From Bacteroidota bacterium (GTDB taxonomy: Bacteria > Bacteroidota > Bacteroidia > Chitinophagales > Chitinophagaceae): a DNA stretch of 39,856 bases. Positions 1 through 9,088 of this stretch are shown here, piece by piece. Numbering within the stretch: position 1 is the first letter of the stretch; the number at the start of each line of letters is the position of its first letter. The position numbers and the translations under genes are program-made. The notes under the pieces were generated by a model. That model saw nothing but the letters and a program-made list of their open reading frames with translations, was not told the DNA's origin and ran no database searches. The stretch spans positions 1 to 39,856 of the forward strand of contig JAEZZY010000052.1 in the NCBI GenBank assembly GCA_023418315.1, given 5' to 3'.

Positions 1-673
1 CCCCTTCTGCACGGATAGTGGAGAAATTAGTGCCTACACCGGAGCCATATTTGAAGATACGCGCTTCACGCACCCACAAATCCATAATGCCGCCTTCATT
101 TACCAAATCATCTTCTACACTTAATATAAAACATGCGTGCGGCTGCGGACGTTCATAGGCATTTTTAGAACGTTCCAGGTTGCCGGTGATAGGATCTACA
201 TAATAATGACCTTGTGCTTTACCGTCAATGCCATAGCTATTGTACAAGCCGGTGTTGAACCATTGCGGAGAATTGGGTGCGCAGCTTTGAGCGAGAATGC
301 TATATACCAACTCATCATAAAATACTTGTGCATCTTTTTCAGAAGCAAAATAATTATACTTAAAACCCCAGCTTCTCCAGCAATCGGCTAAGCGGTGTGC
401 TACTTGTTTAATGGAAGTTTCGCGCCCTGTAGAGCCGTCTTTTTGTGGCACACCGGCTTTGCGGAAATATTTTTGGGCAAGTATATCCGTAGCAATCTGA
501 GACCAGTGAGTAGGCACTTCCACATCGGTCATCTCAAACACCTTCTCGCCGTTCGGGTTGCGAATCACGGAAGTACGGTAGTCGTACTCGAACATATCAA
601 AAGGACTTACCCCTTCCTTCGTGTAATGTCTTTCGAAGGAAAGCCCTTTAGCGGTTTTATTTTTAGCGCTCAT
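1..673 (-). CDS. nrdJ: Class II (adenosylcobalamin-dependent) ribonucleotide reductase, 5' part
   Basis: This is the first 224 codons of a ribonucleotide reductase; the rest lies beyond the left edge. The enzyme reduces ribonucleotides to deoxyribonucleotides in the cytoplasm using a radical generated from adenosylcobalamin. The reading frame starts at an ATG (671-673) with MSAKNKTAKGLSFERHYT and runs without a stop to the edge. Recognisable segments are SILAQSCAPNSPQWFNTG (residues about 135-152), with the substrate-site cysteine, RPQPHACFILSVED, and FKYGSGVGTNFSTIRAEG at the edge; the last is the classic class II NrdJ block. The gene is divergent from rplM across about 440 bp. The family call is firm. 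The oxygen-independent class II type is inferred from these blocks because the C-terminal cysteine pair is not in view. Confidence 0.9.
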   Translation of the reverse strand, partial: MSAKNKTAKGLSFERHYTKEGVSPFDMFEYDYRTSVIRNPNGEKVFEMTDVEVPTHWSQIATDILAQKYFRKAGVPQKDGSTGRETSIKQVAHRLADCWRSWGFKYNYFASEKDAQVFYDELVYSILAQSCAPNSPQWFNTGLYNSYGIDGKAQGHYYVDPITGNLERSKNAYERPQPHACFILSVEDDLVNEGGIMDLWVREARIFKYGSGVGTNFSTIRAEG

Positions 674-1112
674 GAATGAAATATTTTAAGGATGAAATTT
701 TTAAGGATGACAACGAAAATATTAAATCGCCTTATGGCTGTCGCCAGAATTTATTCAGCAGGATGTGGATAAATCTTCAATCCTTTGACAGGCTTTAATT
801 TACGAAGATGGATGTTTAGGAAATGGTAATATGCAATGTGAAAATAGGGTATAGGGGTGTTTGTGGAGACCGCTTGTAAAAGGATTAAATAAAATCGTAT
901 CGGAATAATAGCGCACCACTATAAAGCAATATTGAAGGGCTAAATCTGGCAAAAATTATTTCTATAACGAATATTTTTTTATTCAAAATCAATAACTTAC
1001 ACTATTCAACAAAAAAATCCTACTATTTTTTTGTTTTGTAATTTACATCATTCTACCTTTGCCCTCCCAAAAAAGGAAAATACCGTTGTAAAGACGGCAA
1101 ACATTGATACTA
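674..1112. other. Divergent intergenic region nrdJ/rplM
   Basis: This 439-bp spacer has no credible gene. It holds the rplM promoter at its right end. On the nrdJ side there is a 12-bp direct repeat, TTTTAAGGATGA, at 684-695 and 699-710 (15-bp period), within the likely nrdJ leader. A perfect 9-mer matching the DnaA-box consensus (TGTGGATAA) lies at 764-772. I found no cobalamin riboswitch-like fold and no clear TAnnTTTG promoter on the nrdJ strand. Confidence 0.6.
1030..1061 (+). promoter_or_regulatory. Bacteroidota-type promoter for rplM operon
   Basis: TTTG at 1030-1033 and TAccTTTG at 1054-1061 are separated by 20 bases. This is a full match to the -33/-7 elements of the primary sigma factor of Bacteroidota. 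The predicted transcript start is about 45 bases before the rplM ATG. Confidence 0.75.
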
Positions 1113-1556
1113 ATGAGACATTTAAGTTTTAAGACACAATCGGCTAACGAAAAGATCGTAAAGCGTGAATGGTTTGTAGTAGATGCTACCAACCAGACAG
1201 TAGGTCGTATGGCAAGCAGAATTGCAACCATCTTGCGTGGCAAACACAAAGCCTATTATACTCCGCATTTTGATGCAGGAGATTATGTAATCGTGGTAAA
1301 CTCCGGCAAAGTAGTGTTCACGGGCAACAAACTGGAAGATAAAGAATACCAGACTTTCTCCGGCTATCCCGGCGGGCAAAAAATTGAAATGGCAAAGAAC
1401 CTGCTCAGCCGCCGGCCTAATGTAGTAGTGGAACGCGCCGTGAAAGGCATGCTCCCTAAAAATCGCTTAGGACGCGCTATGGCGAAAAAATTGTTTGTGT
1501 ATGAAGGAGCAGAACATCCGCACAAAGCACAACAACCTAAAGAATTGAAATTCTAA
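1113..1556 (+). CDS. rplM: 50S ribosomal protein L13
   Basis: This is ribosomal protein L13, an early-assembly protein of the large subunit. The 147-residue product contains KREWFVVDATNQTVGRMASR and GDYVIVVNSGKVVFTGNK, both typical of bacterial L13, and VKGMLPKNRLGRAMAKKLFV near the C-terminus. I place the start at the ATG at 1113 (MRHLSFKTQSANEK), because Bacteroidota L13 begins just before the LS(F/Y)KTQSAN block. An in-frame TTG at 1104 would add only three residues. It is the first gene of the rplM-rpsI-rpsB-tsf cluster, and rpsI follows after 27 bp. It lies downstream of a strong TTTG/TAnnTTTG promoter. Confidence 0.97.
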   Translation: MRHLSFKTQSANEKIVKREWFVVDATNQTVGRMASRIATILRGKHKAYYTPHFDAGDYVIVVNSGKVVFTGNKLEDKEYQTFSGYPGGQKIEMAKNLLSRRPNVVVERAVKGMLPKNRLGRAMAKKLFVYEGAEHPHKAQQPKELKF

Positions 1557-1583
1557 TTTAAAAACAGTTATTACAGATAATAA

Positions 1584-1973
1584 ATGGAAAAGCAAAAAAA
1601 TGCCGTAGGTCGCCGTAAAGAAGCCGTAGCCCGTGTGTATATGAGCAAAGGTACCGGTACCATCACCGTAAACGGTAAAGAATATAAAGAATATTTCCCT
1701 TTGATGTATTTGCAAAATCAAGTGGAACTTCCTTTGAAAACCATAGATGCTATCAGCTCTTTTGATATAGTGGTTACCGTGCAAGGCGGCGGTCCTAAAG
1801 GTCAGGCGGAAGCGATTAAATTAGGCATCGCCCGCGCCTTATGTGAGATGGATGCCGAATATCGTCCTTTATTGAAAAAAGACGGTTTGATGACGCGCGA
1901 TCCACGCTCTGTAGAACGTAAGAAATTCGGTAAACGCAAAGCTCGCCGCAGCTTCCAGTTCTCTAAACGTTAA
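1584..1973 (+). CDS. rpsI: 30S ribosomal protein S9
   Basis: This is ribosomal protein S9 of the small subunit. Its basic C-terminal tail reaches into the P-site. The 129-residue product starts with MEKQKNAVGRRKEAVARVY, contains VQGGGPKGQAEAIKLGIARA in the middle, and ends in KKFGKRKARRSFQFSKR, the conserved basic tail with the terminal KR. It is co-directional with rplM (27-bp gap) and rpsB (48-bp gap), and these are presumably co-transcribed. Length and termini are as expected, with nothing unusual. Confidence 0.97.
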   Translation: MEKQKNAVGRRKEAVARVYMSKGTGTITVNGKEYKEYFPLMYLQNQVELPLKTIDAISSFDIVVTVQGGGPKGQAEAIKLGIARALCEMDAEYRPLLKKDGLMTRDPRSVERKKFGKRKARRSFQFSKR

Positions 1974-2021
1974 TCCGCTTCGGTATTCATTAATCATTAA
2001 CTACAAGAAATTTCTAAATAA

Positions 2022-2885
2022 ATGGAAGAAAATAAAAACTTACACCAACAGCTTTTGGAAGCCGGTGTACACTTCGGACACTTAAAGAAAAAATGGAACC
2101 CTAAAATGCTTCCCTACATCTTTACCGAAAAAAATGGTATTCATATCATTGACTTGAATAAAACGATTGAAGGATTGGATGAAGCAGCCGCAGCCTTGAA
2201 ATCTATCGCTAAAAGTGGTAAGAAAATCATGTTTGTAGCTACTAAAAAACAAGCGAAAGAAATCGTTGCCGAAGCAGCTGCCAAAGTAAATATGCCCTTC
2301 GTTACCGAACGCTGGTTAGGCGGTATGCTCACCAACTTTCAAACAATTCGCAAAAGCGTGAAGAAAATGCAGAGCATTGAAAAAATGCTCGGCGATGGTA
2401 CTATGGACAGCGTTACTAAAAAAGAACGCTTGACCCTGACGCGCAGCAAAGAGAAAATGGAAAAAGTACTGGGTGGCATCGCCAACATGAGCCGCACTCC
2501 CGCCGCTTTGTTTATTGTGGATATCAGCCACGAACACATTGCCCTTGCAGAAGCAAAACGCTTAGGCATCTCTACCTTCGCTATGGTAGATACGAACAGC
2601 GACCCTACCAAAGTAGATTTCTCTATACCGTCCAATGACGATGCAACCAAATCTATCGCCATCATTACCAACTACCTTACTGCCGCCATCATGGAAGGGC
2701 TGCAAGAACGTAGCGAAGTGAAAGAAGAAGAAGCAGAAGAAATAGTGGAAAATACACGCGGACTGGATATGGACGATGAAGGCAATGAAAAAGACAAAGA
2801 AGAAGGCGGTAAACGTACCCGCAGCCGCAGCGGTGCTACCGGCACAAGAGGCGGCGCGCGTAAAGCTCCTGCTAAAAAGGCTTAA
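2022..2885 (+). CDS. rpsB: 30S ribosomal protein S2 with extended charged C-terminus
   Basis: This is ribosomal protein S2 of the small subunit. The 287-residue product carries LLEAGVHFGHLKKKWNPKM at residues 11-29, GIHIIDLNKT, and the S2 block VTERWLGGMLTNFQTIRKS. Later come ALFIVDISHEHIALAEAKRL and FAMVDTNSDPTKVDFSIPSN, so the core is complete by about residue 230. The last 50-55 residues form an extension not found in the compact E. coli protein (about 240 residues). It is first acidic (KEEEAEEIVENTRG, then DMDDEGNEKDKEE) and then basic and glycine-rich (KRTRSRSGATGTRGGARK, ending KAPAKKA). A terminator-like hairpin lies 25 bp after the stop, before tsf. Confidence 0.97.
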   Translation: MEENKNLHQQLLEAGVHFGHLKKKWNPKMLPYIFTEKNGIHIIDLNKTIEGLDEAAAALKSIAKSGKKIMFVATKKQAKEIVAEAAAKVNMPFVTERWLGGMLTNFQTIRKSVKKMQSIEKMLGDGTMDSVTKKERLTLTRSKEKMEKVLGGIANMSRTPAALFIVDISHEHIALAEAKRLGISTFAMVDTNSDPTKVDFSIPSNDDATKSIAIITNYLTAAIMEGLQERSEVKEEEAEEIVENTRGLDMDDEGNEKDKEEGGKRTRSRSGATGTRGGARKAPAKKA

Positions 2886-2910
2886 TGCACAGCCTATTTA
2901 TAGAATATCT

Positions 2911-2938
2911 CAAAGCCCCAACGAAATTTGGGGCTTTG
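2911..2938. terminator. Hairpin between rpsB and tsf
   Basis: A 10-bp perfect stem (CAAAGCCCCA with TGGGGCTTTG) closes an 8-base loop. It is GC-rich and placed like an intrinsic terminator, but no T-run follows on the plus strand. It may act as a partial terminator or attenuator, or as a 3'-end stabiliser, between rpsB and tsf. Confidence 0.55.
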
Positions 2939-3000
2939 GTATTAAATACCGAATTTTGCACCTCAATTTTTAAAAATTAATAAACAAAAGGAATAATACA

Positions 3001-3834
3001 ATGAGTGTTACTATTTCAGCATCAGAAATAAACAAACTGCGCCAACAAACCGGCGCCGGTATGATGGATTGTCGTAAAGCCCTTACCGAAGCCAACGGAG
3101 ATTTTGAAGCCGCTATAGACTGGTTGCGCAAACAAGGTCAGAAAGTAGCCGCTAAACGCAGCGACCGCGAAGCAAAAGAAGGCGTAGTCATTGCACAGAC
3201 CACCGCTGACCATAAAACCGGCTTTGTTGTATGTGTAAGCTGCGAAACCGACTTCGTTTCTAAAAATGCAGATTTTGTAGCCTTCACACAAAGTATTGCA
3301 GATGCTGCCGTAACCAATAATGTAAAATCTGTAGAAGAACTGAATGAAGTAAGCATCAATGGCGCTAAAGTGGCAGACCTTATCAACGATAAGCTGGCAG
3401 CTATAGGCGAAAAAATAGGCATCGTTCGTTTCGAAAGAGTGGAAGCGCCCTATGTAGCGGCATATATCCACGGCGCTAACCGTATAGGGGTGCTGGTAGG
3501 TCTTTCTAAAGAAGCAGCAGAAGCCGGCCGCGACGTAGCCATGCAGATTGCCGCTATGAATCCTGTAGCCGTAGATGCCAACAGCGTTTCTGCCGATGTA
3601 GTGGAACGCGAACGCGCCATCGTAATGGATACGATGAAAAATGACCCCAAAATGGAAGGGAAGCCTGAAGAAATGCTGGCAAAAATTGCCGAAGGCAAAC
3701 TGAACACCTTCTTCAAAGAACAAACCCTTTTAGCACAGCCTTTCGTGAAAGATGCCGGTAAATCCGTAGCTGATTATCTGAAAAGTGCAGGCGATATAGC
3801 CGTTACCGAATTTAAACGCGTAGCGCTGGGATAA
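3001..3834 (+). CDS. tsf: Translation elongation factor Ts
   Basis: EF-Ts is the guanine-nucleotide exchange factor that recycles EF-Tu. The 277-residue product opens with the UBA-like N-terminal domain, including LRQQTGAGMMDCRKALTEAN (residues 13-32) and DWLRKQGQKVAAKRSDREAK. VCVSCETDFVSKNADF follows (the TDFV motif contacts EF-Tu), and PMEGKPEE-like and AQPFVKD blocks lie near the C-terminus. A purine-rich AAAAGGAATA precedes the ATG. Its partner tuf is at 13664 in this window. A strong intrinsic terminator follows at 3859. Confidence 0.97.
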   Translation: MSVTISASEINKLRQQTGAGMMDCRKALTEANGDFEAAIDWLRKQGQKVAAKRSDREAKEGVVIAQTTADHKTGFVVCVSCETDFVSKNADFVAFTQSIADAAVTNNVKSVEELNEVSINGAKVADLINDKLAAIGEKIGIVRFERVEAPYVAAYIHGANRIGVLVGLSKEAAEAGRDVAMQIAAMNPVAVDANSVSADVVERERAIVMDTMKNDPKMEGKPEEMLAKIAEGKLNTFFKEQTLLAQPFVKDAGKSVADYLKSAGDIAVTEFKRVALG

Positions 3835-3858
3835 ACAAGAAACCAATATTATCACCGT

Positions 3859-3897
3859 AAGGGTCGTTTTTTAAAGAAACGATCCTTTATTTTTTTA
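3859..3897 (+). terminator. Intrinsic terminator after tsf
   Basis: The 11-bp stem AAGGGTCGTTT/AAACGATCCTT (3859-3869 with 3877-3887, one G-U pair) is followed by a T-rich run (TTTATTTTTTTA). It ends the ribosomal protein/tsf unit. Confidence 0.8.
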
Positions 3898-3976
3898 TAC
3901 ATCTTTTTCCGTTGCTTTGCATTCATATAAATGACTGCCAGTAAATTCAGGTACAATTTTTTACGGAAAAGAAATA

Positions 3977-6900
3977 ATGCGTAAAGCCCTTAAAATAGCA
4001 CTATGGATAATCGGCAGCCTGCTGCTCCTATTGCTTACTGCCATCATCCTGCTGATGACGCCACAAGGGAAGGAAATGGTGCGGAAACAAGCAGAAAGTT
4101 TTTTGCGCAAAAAGCTGCAAACCACCGTAAACATAGGCGGCATTGATTACAGCCTTCCCAAATTTATAGAGCTGAAAGACATTTTGTTTTTAGACCAGGC
4201 GCAGGATACGCTGCTGGCGGCGCATAAAATAAAAGTGGATATGCACATGCTGAAATTAATCGGCAGCCATGTAGATGTACAGGAAATCTATCTTGAAGAT
4301 ATTACCGCTCATATTTATCGCCATGCACCCGATACGAATTTCAACTTCACCTACATTATCAACGCATTTGTTACCACGCCAAGCGGAGAAACACAAGCCA
4401 AAGATACCAGTGGCGGAAGCACGCTTACGATGGATATGGATAAACTGGTGCTGAGCAATATCCGTTTTCATTTTGATGATTATAGCGGAGGAAACCGGTT
4501 TGGGATAACACTGGATACGCTTTTCCTAAAGATGGAAGAGATAGACCCGAATGAACTTGTATTCAATGTGGACAAGCTGTTTCTTTCCGGCGTTCGCAGT
4601 TCTTTTATCATAGATACATCTTACCTGCCACCTTCGCCGGATACATCGGATGCGCCTATAACTTTACAACTTGCGGCAAATGAAATAAACCTGAGGGATA
4701 TTCATTACAATCAACAAGCTCTACAAGATAAATTTTCGATGGATATAGCCATAAGCAAGCTCATAGGGCATCCGCAGAAAATAGATTTATACAACCAAAC
4801 CATTGAGATAAAAGACTTGCTGCTTGATCCTTCGGATGTGGTCATCTCTATAGGGAAAAATAATCGGGAACGAGTGGATACTTCAACGGATGTTTCTACG
4901 GCTACATCAAAGAAATGGCGAGTGCTGGCAGCACAGCTTCAGATGAACCAAGTCAATTTTAAGTATGATGACGAAAATATACCCAGACAGAAATCAGCAA
5001 TGGATTATGCGCATTTGGATGTTACCGACTTGACCCTTGCAGCAAATACTTTATACTATACAACGGATACTATAGGCGCCGTTTTGAAGCATTTATCCCT
5101 GAAAGAGCAATCCGGCTTTAATCTTAGAGAGCTACGAACACGCTTTCTCTATCATCCGCAAGGCGCTCTTCTCACCGATTTTTATCTGCAAACGGATAAC
5201 ACCCTTCTTCAACACTATGCAAGCGTGCAATATCCTTCTTTAGCATCACTTACGAAAAATATAAACCTGATGCAGCTGCATCTTTATCTCGAAAATAGTA
5301 TTGTAGGGTTTAAAGATATTCTATTGTTTGCTCCGCAATTAGCTGCGCAAGATTTTTTCAAGAAAAACAGAAATGCACGCATACGGCTGGATGCCCGGTT
5401 GGACGGAAGCATGGCTGCCTTAACTATCAAAAAACTTGCGCTTTCGGGATTGGGCAATACGGAAATCGCCCTGTCGGGAAAATTATTCGGGCTACCGGAT
5501 GCCGATAAGCTGCGTTATGATTTGCACATAGCCACTTTGAAATCTTCGCGGAAAGACATGGAAGCGCTATTGCCTCCGTCAGCATTACAACAAATTAGTT
5601 TGCCGGATCGTTTTGGAGCGGTTGGCAGTGTGTCAGGCAGTACATTGGCTTATCGTCCCAATTTATTTATCGTCTCCACGGATGGAAATGCCCGCCTCAA
5701 AGGATTCGTATCAATGGAAGGAGGGCAGGGAAGGGAGCAGTATGATGTGGCTATAAATACAAAAGCGCTGAACCTCGGCAAAATTTTAAAGAACCCGCAG
5801 CTTGGCTTTGTCTCTGCCGATATAAAAGCAAAAGGAAGAAGTTTTGACGTGAATAAAATGAATGCCATGGCAAGTGGCGCTATACATGCGGCTACATTTA
5901 ATGACTATACTTATAATCACATTCGATTCAATGGAAGAATAGCCGATAAAAAAGGAGCTGTACAATTGCAATCCGCCGATTCCAATCTTAGGATAGACCT
6001 CACAGCCCGGGCAGATTTTCAGGGAGAACATCCGGCAGTGGTAGCTGATGCACAAGTGGATAGCATTGATTTAGGCGCGTTGCATTTTTATGAAAAGCAA
6101 TTGAAAGTGCGCGGTAAATTTCACCTTAATTTTCCTGAATTAAATCCGGATTATCCCCAAGGAATCATGACGGTACACGACCCCTCGGTAGGCACGGGCG
6201 GACAGAATTATTATCTCGATAGTATTTACCTCACGGCTTCGCCTTCTCCGGACAGCGGCAATAATATTCGTCTGAATGCCCAAGCGCTTACCGCACATAT
6301 CTGGGGACATACGCCTTTGTCTAAAATAGGCGCTATCGTGCAGCAGGAAATAGATCGGCACTATGTATTCAACGACAGCGTATATGCGGCAACGACTGCC
6401 ACAAAAACTGCTTATGATCTTCCGGCTACTTATGACCTAAGCTTAAAAGCACGCTTGGTGAAGCATCCCATCTTGAAAGCCCTTGTTCCCGATTTGAAAC
6501 GATTGGATAGCTTGGATATAGCAGGCAACATCCGCAATTCCAATCTGTCTCTTAGCCTGGATGCTCCCAAAATCATTTATGGTACTATGGATTTAAACGG
6601 AGCAAGAATGCGGGTGAACGGTGATGCAAACAACCTTAGCTATAGGGCTTCGCTTGATCGTTTCATCAGTGGCACAAATGAAATATGGAATCCTACGGTA
6701 TCGGGAGCGGTGAAAGCCAATACGATAACGGCTACCGTGTCACTCACGGATAAAGATAGTGTGCAGAAATACAGAATAGCAACAGCAATGCGAAGAAGCG
6801 GAGCCGAACAAATAGTGCAGTTACAAAGCGGGTTATTGCTTAATTATAAGGAATGGCAGGTGAATGAAGGCAATAAAATCGTATTGGGAAATGACGGCTT

Positions 6901-9088
6901 TTATGTGCAGGATTTCGGCATTCGCAAAGGAAATGAATCCATCACGGTCAATAGCCGCACCCCGGCTTTCAACGCTCCGTTAAAAGCAGAAATCAGTAAT
7001 TTTTTACTGGCAAATGTTTCTGAAATGATAAGTCAGGATACCACTATGCTGAACGGTATCTTAGGCGGCACGGTGGACGTATTGCTACAACAGCCTTCTC
7101 CGCAGATAACCTCCGGTTTAACCATTCGGAATCTTGCCGTTTTGGGCGATACCATAGGCAATATGGATATTCATGTAAAAAGCACGGATGCTACAGCTTT
7201 AAATACAAAAGTGGATATTAAAGGCTTTGGGAACTCCATTTCCCTAAGCGGAAAATATTTTTTACAACCGGTGAACGGCAATGATTTTGATATGAATTTA
7301 TCACTTGCCCCGCTGAATGTAAGCTCTATAGAAGGGCTTACCAATTATGCCATAAAAAATACATCAGGCACCATCACCGGAGAGTTGAAACTGAACGGCA
7401 CACCTTCCGAACCGGAGCTGAACGGACAATTAAAAACCAATCAGCTTACTACAAATGTGGCTATGCTGAACGAGCGTTTCACCATGCCGGATGAACTTAT
7501 AAGTTTTACGAGAGGAGGAATTCGGTTTAATGATTTTACTATAAAGGACAGTGCCGGAAATAAAGCTACGATAGACGGGCGCATCATTACACGAGATTAT
7601 CAAAACATGAACCTCGCCATGCGGGTGAATGCACGCAACTGGCAGGCTATGAATTCCACGCCTAAGGACAATAAAGAATTTAGCGGAAAATTATTTCTCA
7701 GTACCAAAATGGAAATCTTTGGACCGCTTACGGCACCGAATGTGGACGGCACACTCAACATCCTGAAAGGCACGGATATGCGCATCGTGGTGCCAGAGCA
7801 GGAAACTGCTTTGCAAGAACATGAAGGCATCGTGAAGTTTGTGAACATGAAAGACACCGGAAAATATAAGCTCACTACGCAGGCAGAAGATACGTTCAAG
7901 AAAATAGCCCGTGTGCCTAAGGGTTCGGAAATTAATATGAACATCAACCTCAATGAAGAAGCCAATTTCAGCATTATTATTGATGAAGCCACTGGTGATT
8001 TTCTGCGGGTGCGCGGTGCGGCTGCATTGAATACCACCGTAGCACCGGATGGCGCCCTGGGCCTTGCAGGCGTGCTGGAAATAAAGGATGGACAATATCA
8101 ACTCAACTACAATCTTATCAAACGCCTCTTCCGAATACAACCCGGAAGCACTCTTGCCTTCTCCGGCGATCCTACGGAGGCGCAGGTGAATGTTACCGCT
8201 ATTTACGAAGCCATAGTGCCGCCCTATGACCTAGTCTCCCGGCAGGTAGATGAGCAGGAGCTGGTATATTACAAACAGCGCCTTCCTTTTGAAGTACACA
8301 TGAAGCTGAATGGGGAATTGATGAAACCGGAGATTAGTTTTGATATCGTGTTGCCAGAAGAAAAAAGCGTAGCTGTAGGCTCTACCGTGGGCGACTTGGT
8401 ACAGGCACGGCTTACAGAATTGCGGAACAATCCTTCTGATCTCAACAAGCAGGTGTTTGCATTGATTATTCTCAACCGGTTTGTAGCGGAAAATCCTTTT
8501 GAAAGTGGCGCGGGCAGAGATGTGGAAAGCATAGCGCGCCAAAGTGCAAGCCGTTTTATTTCCGAACAACTGAATAAATTTGCCGGCGGATTGGTGCAGG
8601 GGCTTGACCTTACTATGGATCTTGCCACCTCGGAAGACTATACTACCGGCGAAAGAAGAAACCGCACAGACCTTAATGTCAGCGCTTCCAAAAAATTATT
8701 GAACGACCGCCTTACACTCACTGTGGGCAATAATTTCCATCTGGAAGGACCGCAATCCAATTCCACACAAGGCACGTCTTTTATTCCCGGAAATCTTGCC
8801 GCCGATTATGATCTTTCGCGAGACCGGAAATACAGAATGAGAATTTACAGGCGAAATGAAGACAGAGGTATAGTGGACGGATATGTAGTGAAGACCGGCG
8901 CCAGCTTCATTATGACCCTTGAATACAATAAAATTCGCAGAGCATTTATGAGCCGAAAGAAAAAAGAACAATTGAGAGAGCAACGAAGAAAACAACGGGA
9001 ACAAAACAGACAATTTGAAGATAAAACACCGGATACAGACAGTACCCAACGGAGTTTCGGAAAACTATATGAGTTCAAAAAAATATAA
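3977..9088 (+). CDS. tamB: TamB-like translocation and assembly module protein (DUF490 family)
   Basis: This is a 1703-residue AsmA/TamB-superfamily protein. Such proteins span the periplasm as a long beta-groove from an inner-membrane anchor to an Omp85 partner, and serve in outer-membrane protein assembly or lipid transport. An N-terminal membrane segment (about residues 7-30, ALKIALWIIGSLLLLLLTAI) is followed by more than 1500 residues of repetitive beta-rich sequence (VDMHMLKL, LNGTPSEPELNGQL, LTAPNVDGTLNI). The C-terminal TamB domain (about 1240-1660) includes GVLEIKDGQYQLNYN, FSGDPTEAQVNV and ASKKLLNDRLTLTVGN. The last 60 residues are a strongly basic tail (RKKKEQLREQRRKQREQ). The 3' end overlaps tamL by 20 bp, so the two are translationally coupled. 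The TamB/DUF490 call is secure; the exact cargo is unknown. Confidence 0.92.
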   Translation: MRKALKIALWIIGSLLLLLLTAIILLMTPQGKEMVRKQAESFLRKKLQTTVNIGGIDYSLPKFIELKDILFLDQAQDTLLAAHKIKVDMHMLKLIGSHVDVQEIYLEDITAHIYRHAPDTNFNFTYIINAFVTTPSGETQAKDTSGGSTLTMDMDKLVLSNIRFHFDDYSGGNRFGITLDTLFLKMEEIDPNELVFNVDKLFLSGVRSSFIIDTSYLPPSPDTSDAPITLQLAANEINLRDIHYNQQALQDKFSMDIAISKLIGHPQKIDLYNQTIEIKDLLLDPSDVVISIGKNNRERVDTSTDVSTATSKKWRVLAAQLQMNQVNFKYDDENIPRQKSAMDYAHLDVTDLTLAANTLYYTTDTIGAVLKHLSLKEQSGFNLRELRTRFLYHPQGALLTDFYLQTDNTLLQHYASVQYPSLASLTKNINLMQLHLYLENSIVGFKDILLFAPQLAAQDFFKKNRNARIRLDARLDGSMAALTIKKLALSGLGNTEIALSGKLFGLPDADKLRYDLHIATLKSSRKDMEALLPPSALQQISLPDRFGAVGSVSGSTLAYRPNLFIVSTDGNARLKGFVSMEGGQGREQYDVAINTKALNLGKILKNPQLGFVSADIKAKGRSFDVNKMNAMASGAIHAATFNDYTYNHIRFNGRIADKKGAVQLQSADSNLRIDLTARADFQGEHPAVVADAQVDSIDLGALHFYEKQLKVRGKFHLNFPELNPDYPQGIMTVHDPSVGTGGQNYYLDSIYLTASPSPDSGNNIRLNAQALTAHIWGHTPLSKIGAIVQQEIDRHYVFNDSVYAATTATKTAYDLPATYDLSLKARLVKHPILKALVPDLKRLDSLDIAGNIRNSNLSLSLDAPKIIYGTMDLNGARMRVNGDANNLSYRASLDRFISGTNEIWNPTVSGAVKANTITATVSLTDKDSVQKYRIATAMRRSGAEQIVQLQSGLLLNYKEWQVNEGNKIVLGNDGFYVQDFGIRKGNESITVNSRTPAFNAPLKAEISNFLLANVSEMISQDTTMLNGILGGTVDVLLQQPSPQITSGLTIRNLAVLGDTIGNMDIHVKSTDATALNTKVDIKGFGNSISLSGKYFLQPVNGNDFDMNLSLAPLNVSSIEGLTNYAIKNTSGTITGELKLNGTPSEPELNGQLKTNQLTTNVAMLNERFTMPDELISFTRGGIRFNDFTIKDSAGNKATIDGRIITRDYQNMNLAMRVNARNWQAMNSTPKDNKEFSGKLFLSTKMEIFGPLTAPNVDGTLNILKGTDMRIVVPEQETALQEHEGIVKFVNMKDTGKYKLTTQAEDTFKKIARVPKGSEINMNINLNEEANFSIIIDEATGDFLRVRGAAALNTTVAPDGALGLAGVLEIKDGQYQLNYNLIKRLFRIQPGSTLAFSGDPTEAQVNVTAIYEAIVPPYDLVSRQVDEQELVYYKQRLPFEVHMKLNGELMKPEISFDIVLPEEKSVAVGSTVGDLVQARLTELRNNPSDLNKQVFALIILNRFVAENPFESGAGRDVESIARQSASRFISEQLNKFAGGLVQGLDLTMDLATSEDYTTGERRNRTDLNVSASKKLLNDRLTLTVGNNFHLEGPQSNSTQGTSFIPGNLAADYDLSRDRKYRMRIYRRNEDRGIVDGYVVKTGASFIMTLEYNKIRRAFMSRKKKEQLREQRRKQREQNRQFEDKTPDTDSTQRSFGKLYEFKKI

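Noticed and set aside
1104..1112. TTG start for rplM
   Set aside because: An ATG three codons later fits known L13 N-termini.
3022..3723. 233-codon minus-strand frame opposite tsf
   Set aside because: It lies entirely antisense to a clear EF-Ts gene and its composition is that of a shadow frame.
9015..9068. Upstream start for tamL
   Set aside because: It would place 18 residues before a clear lipoprotein signal peptide; the ATG at 9069 gives a standard lipobox.
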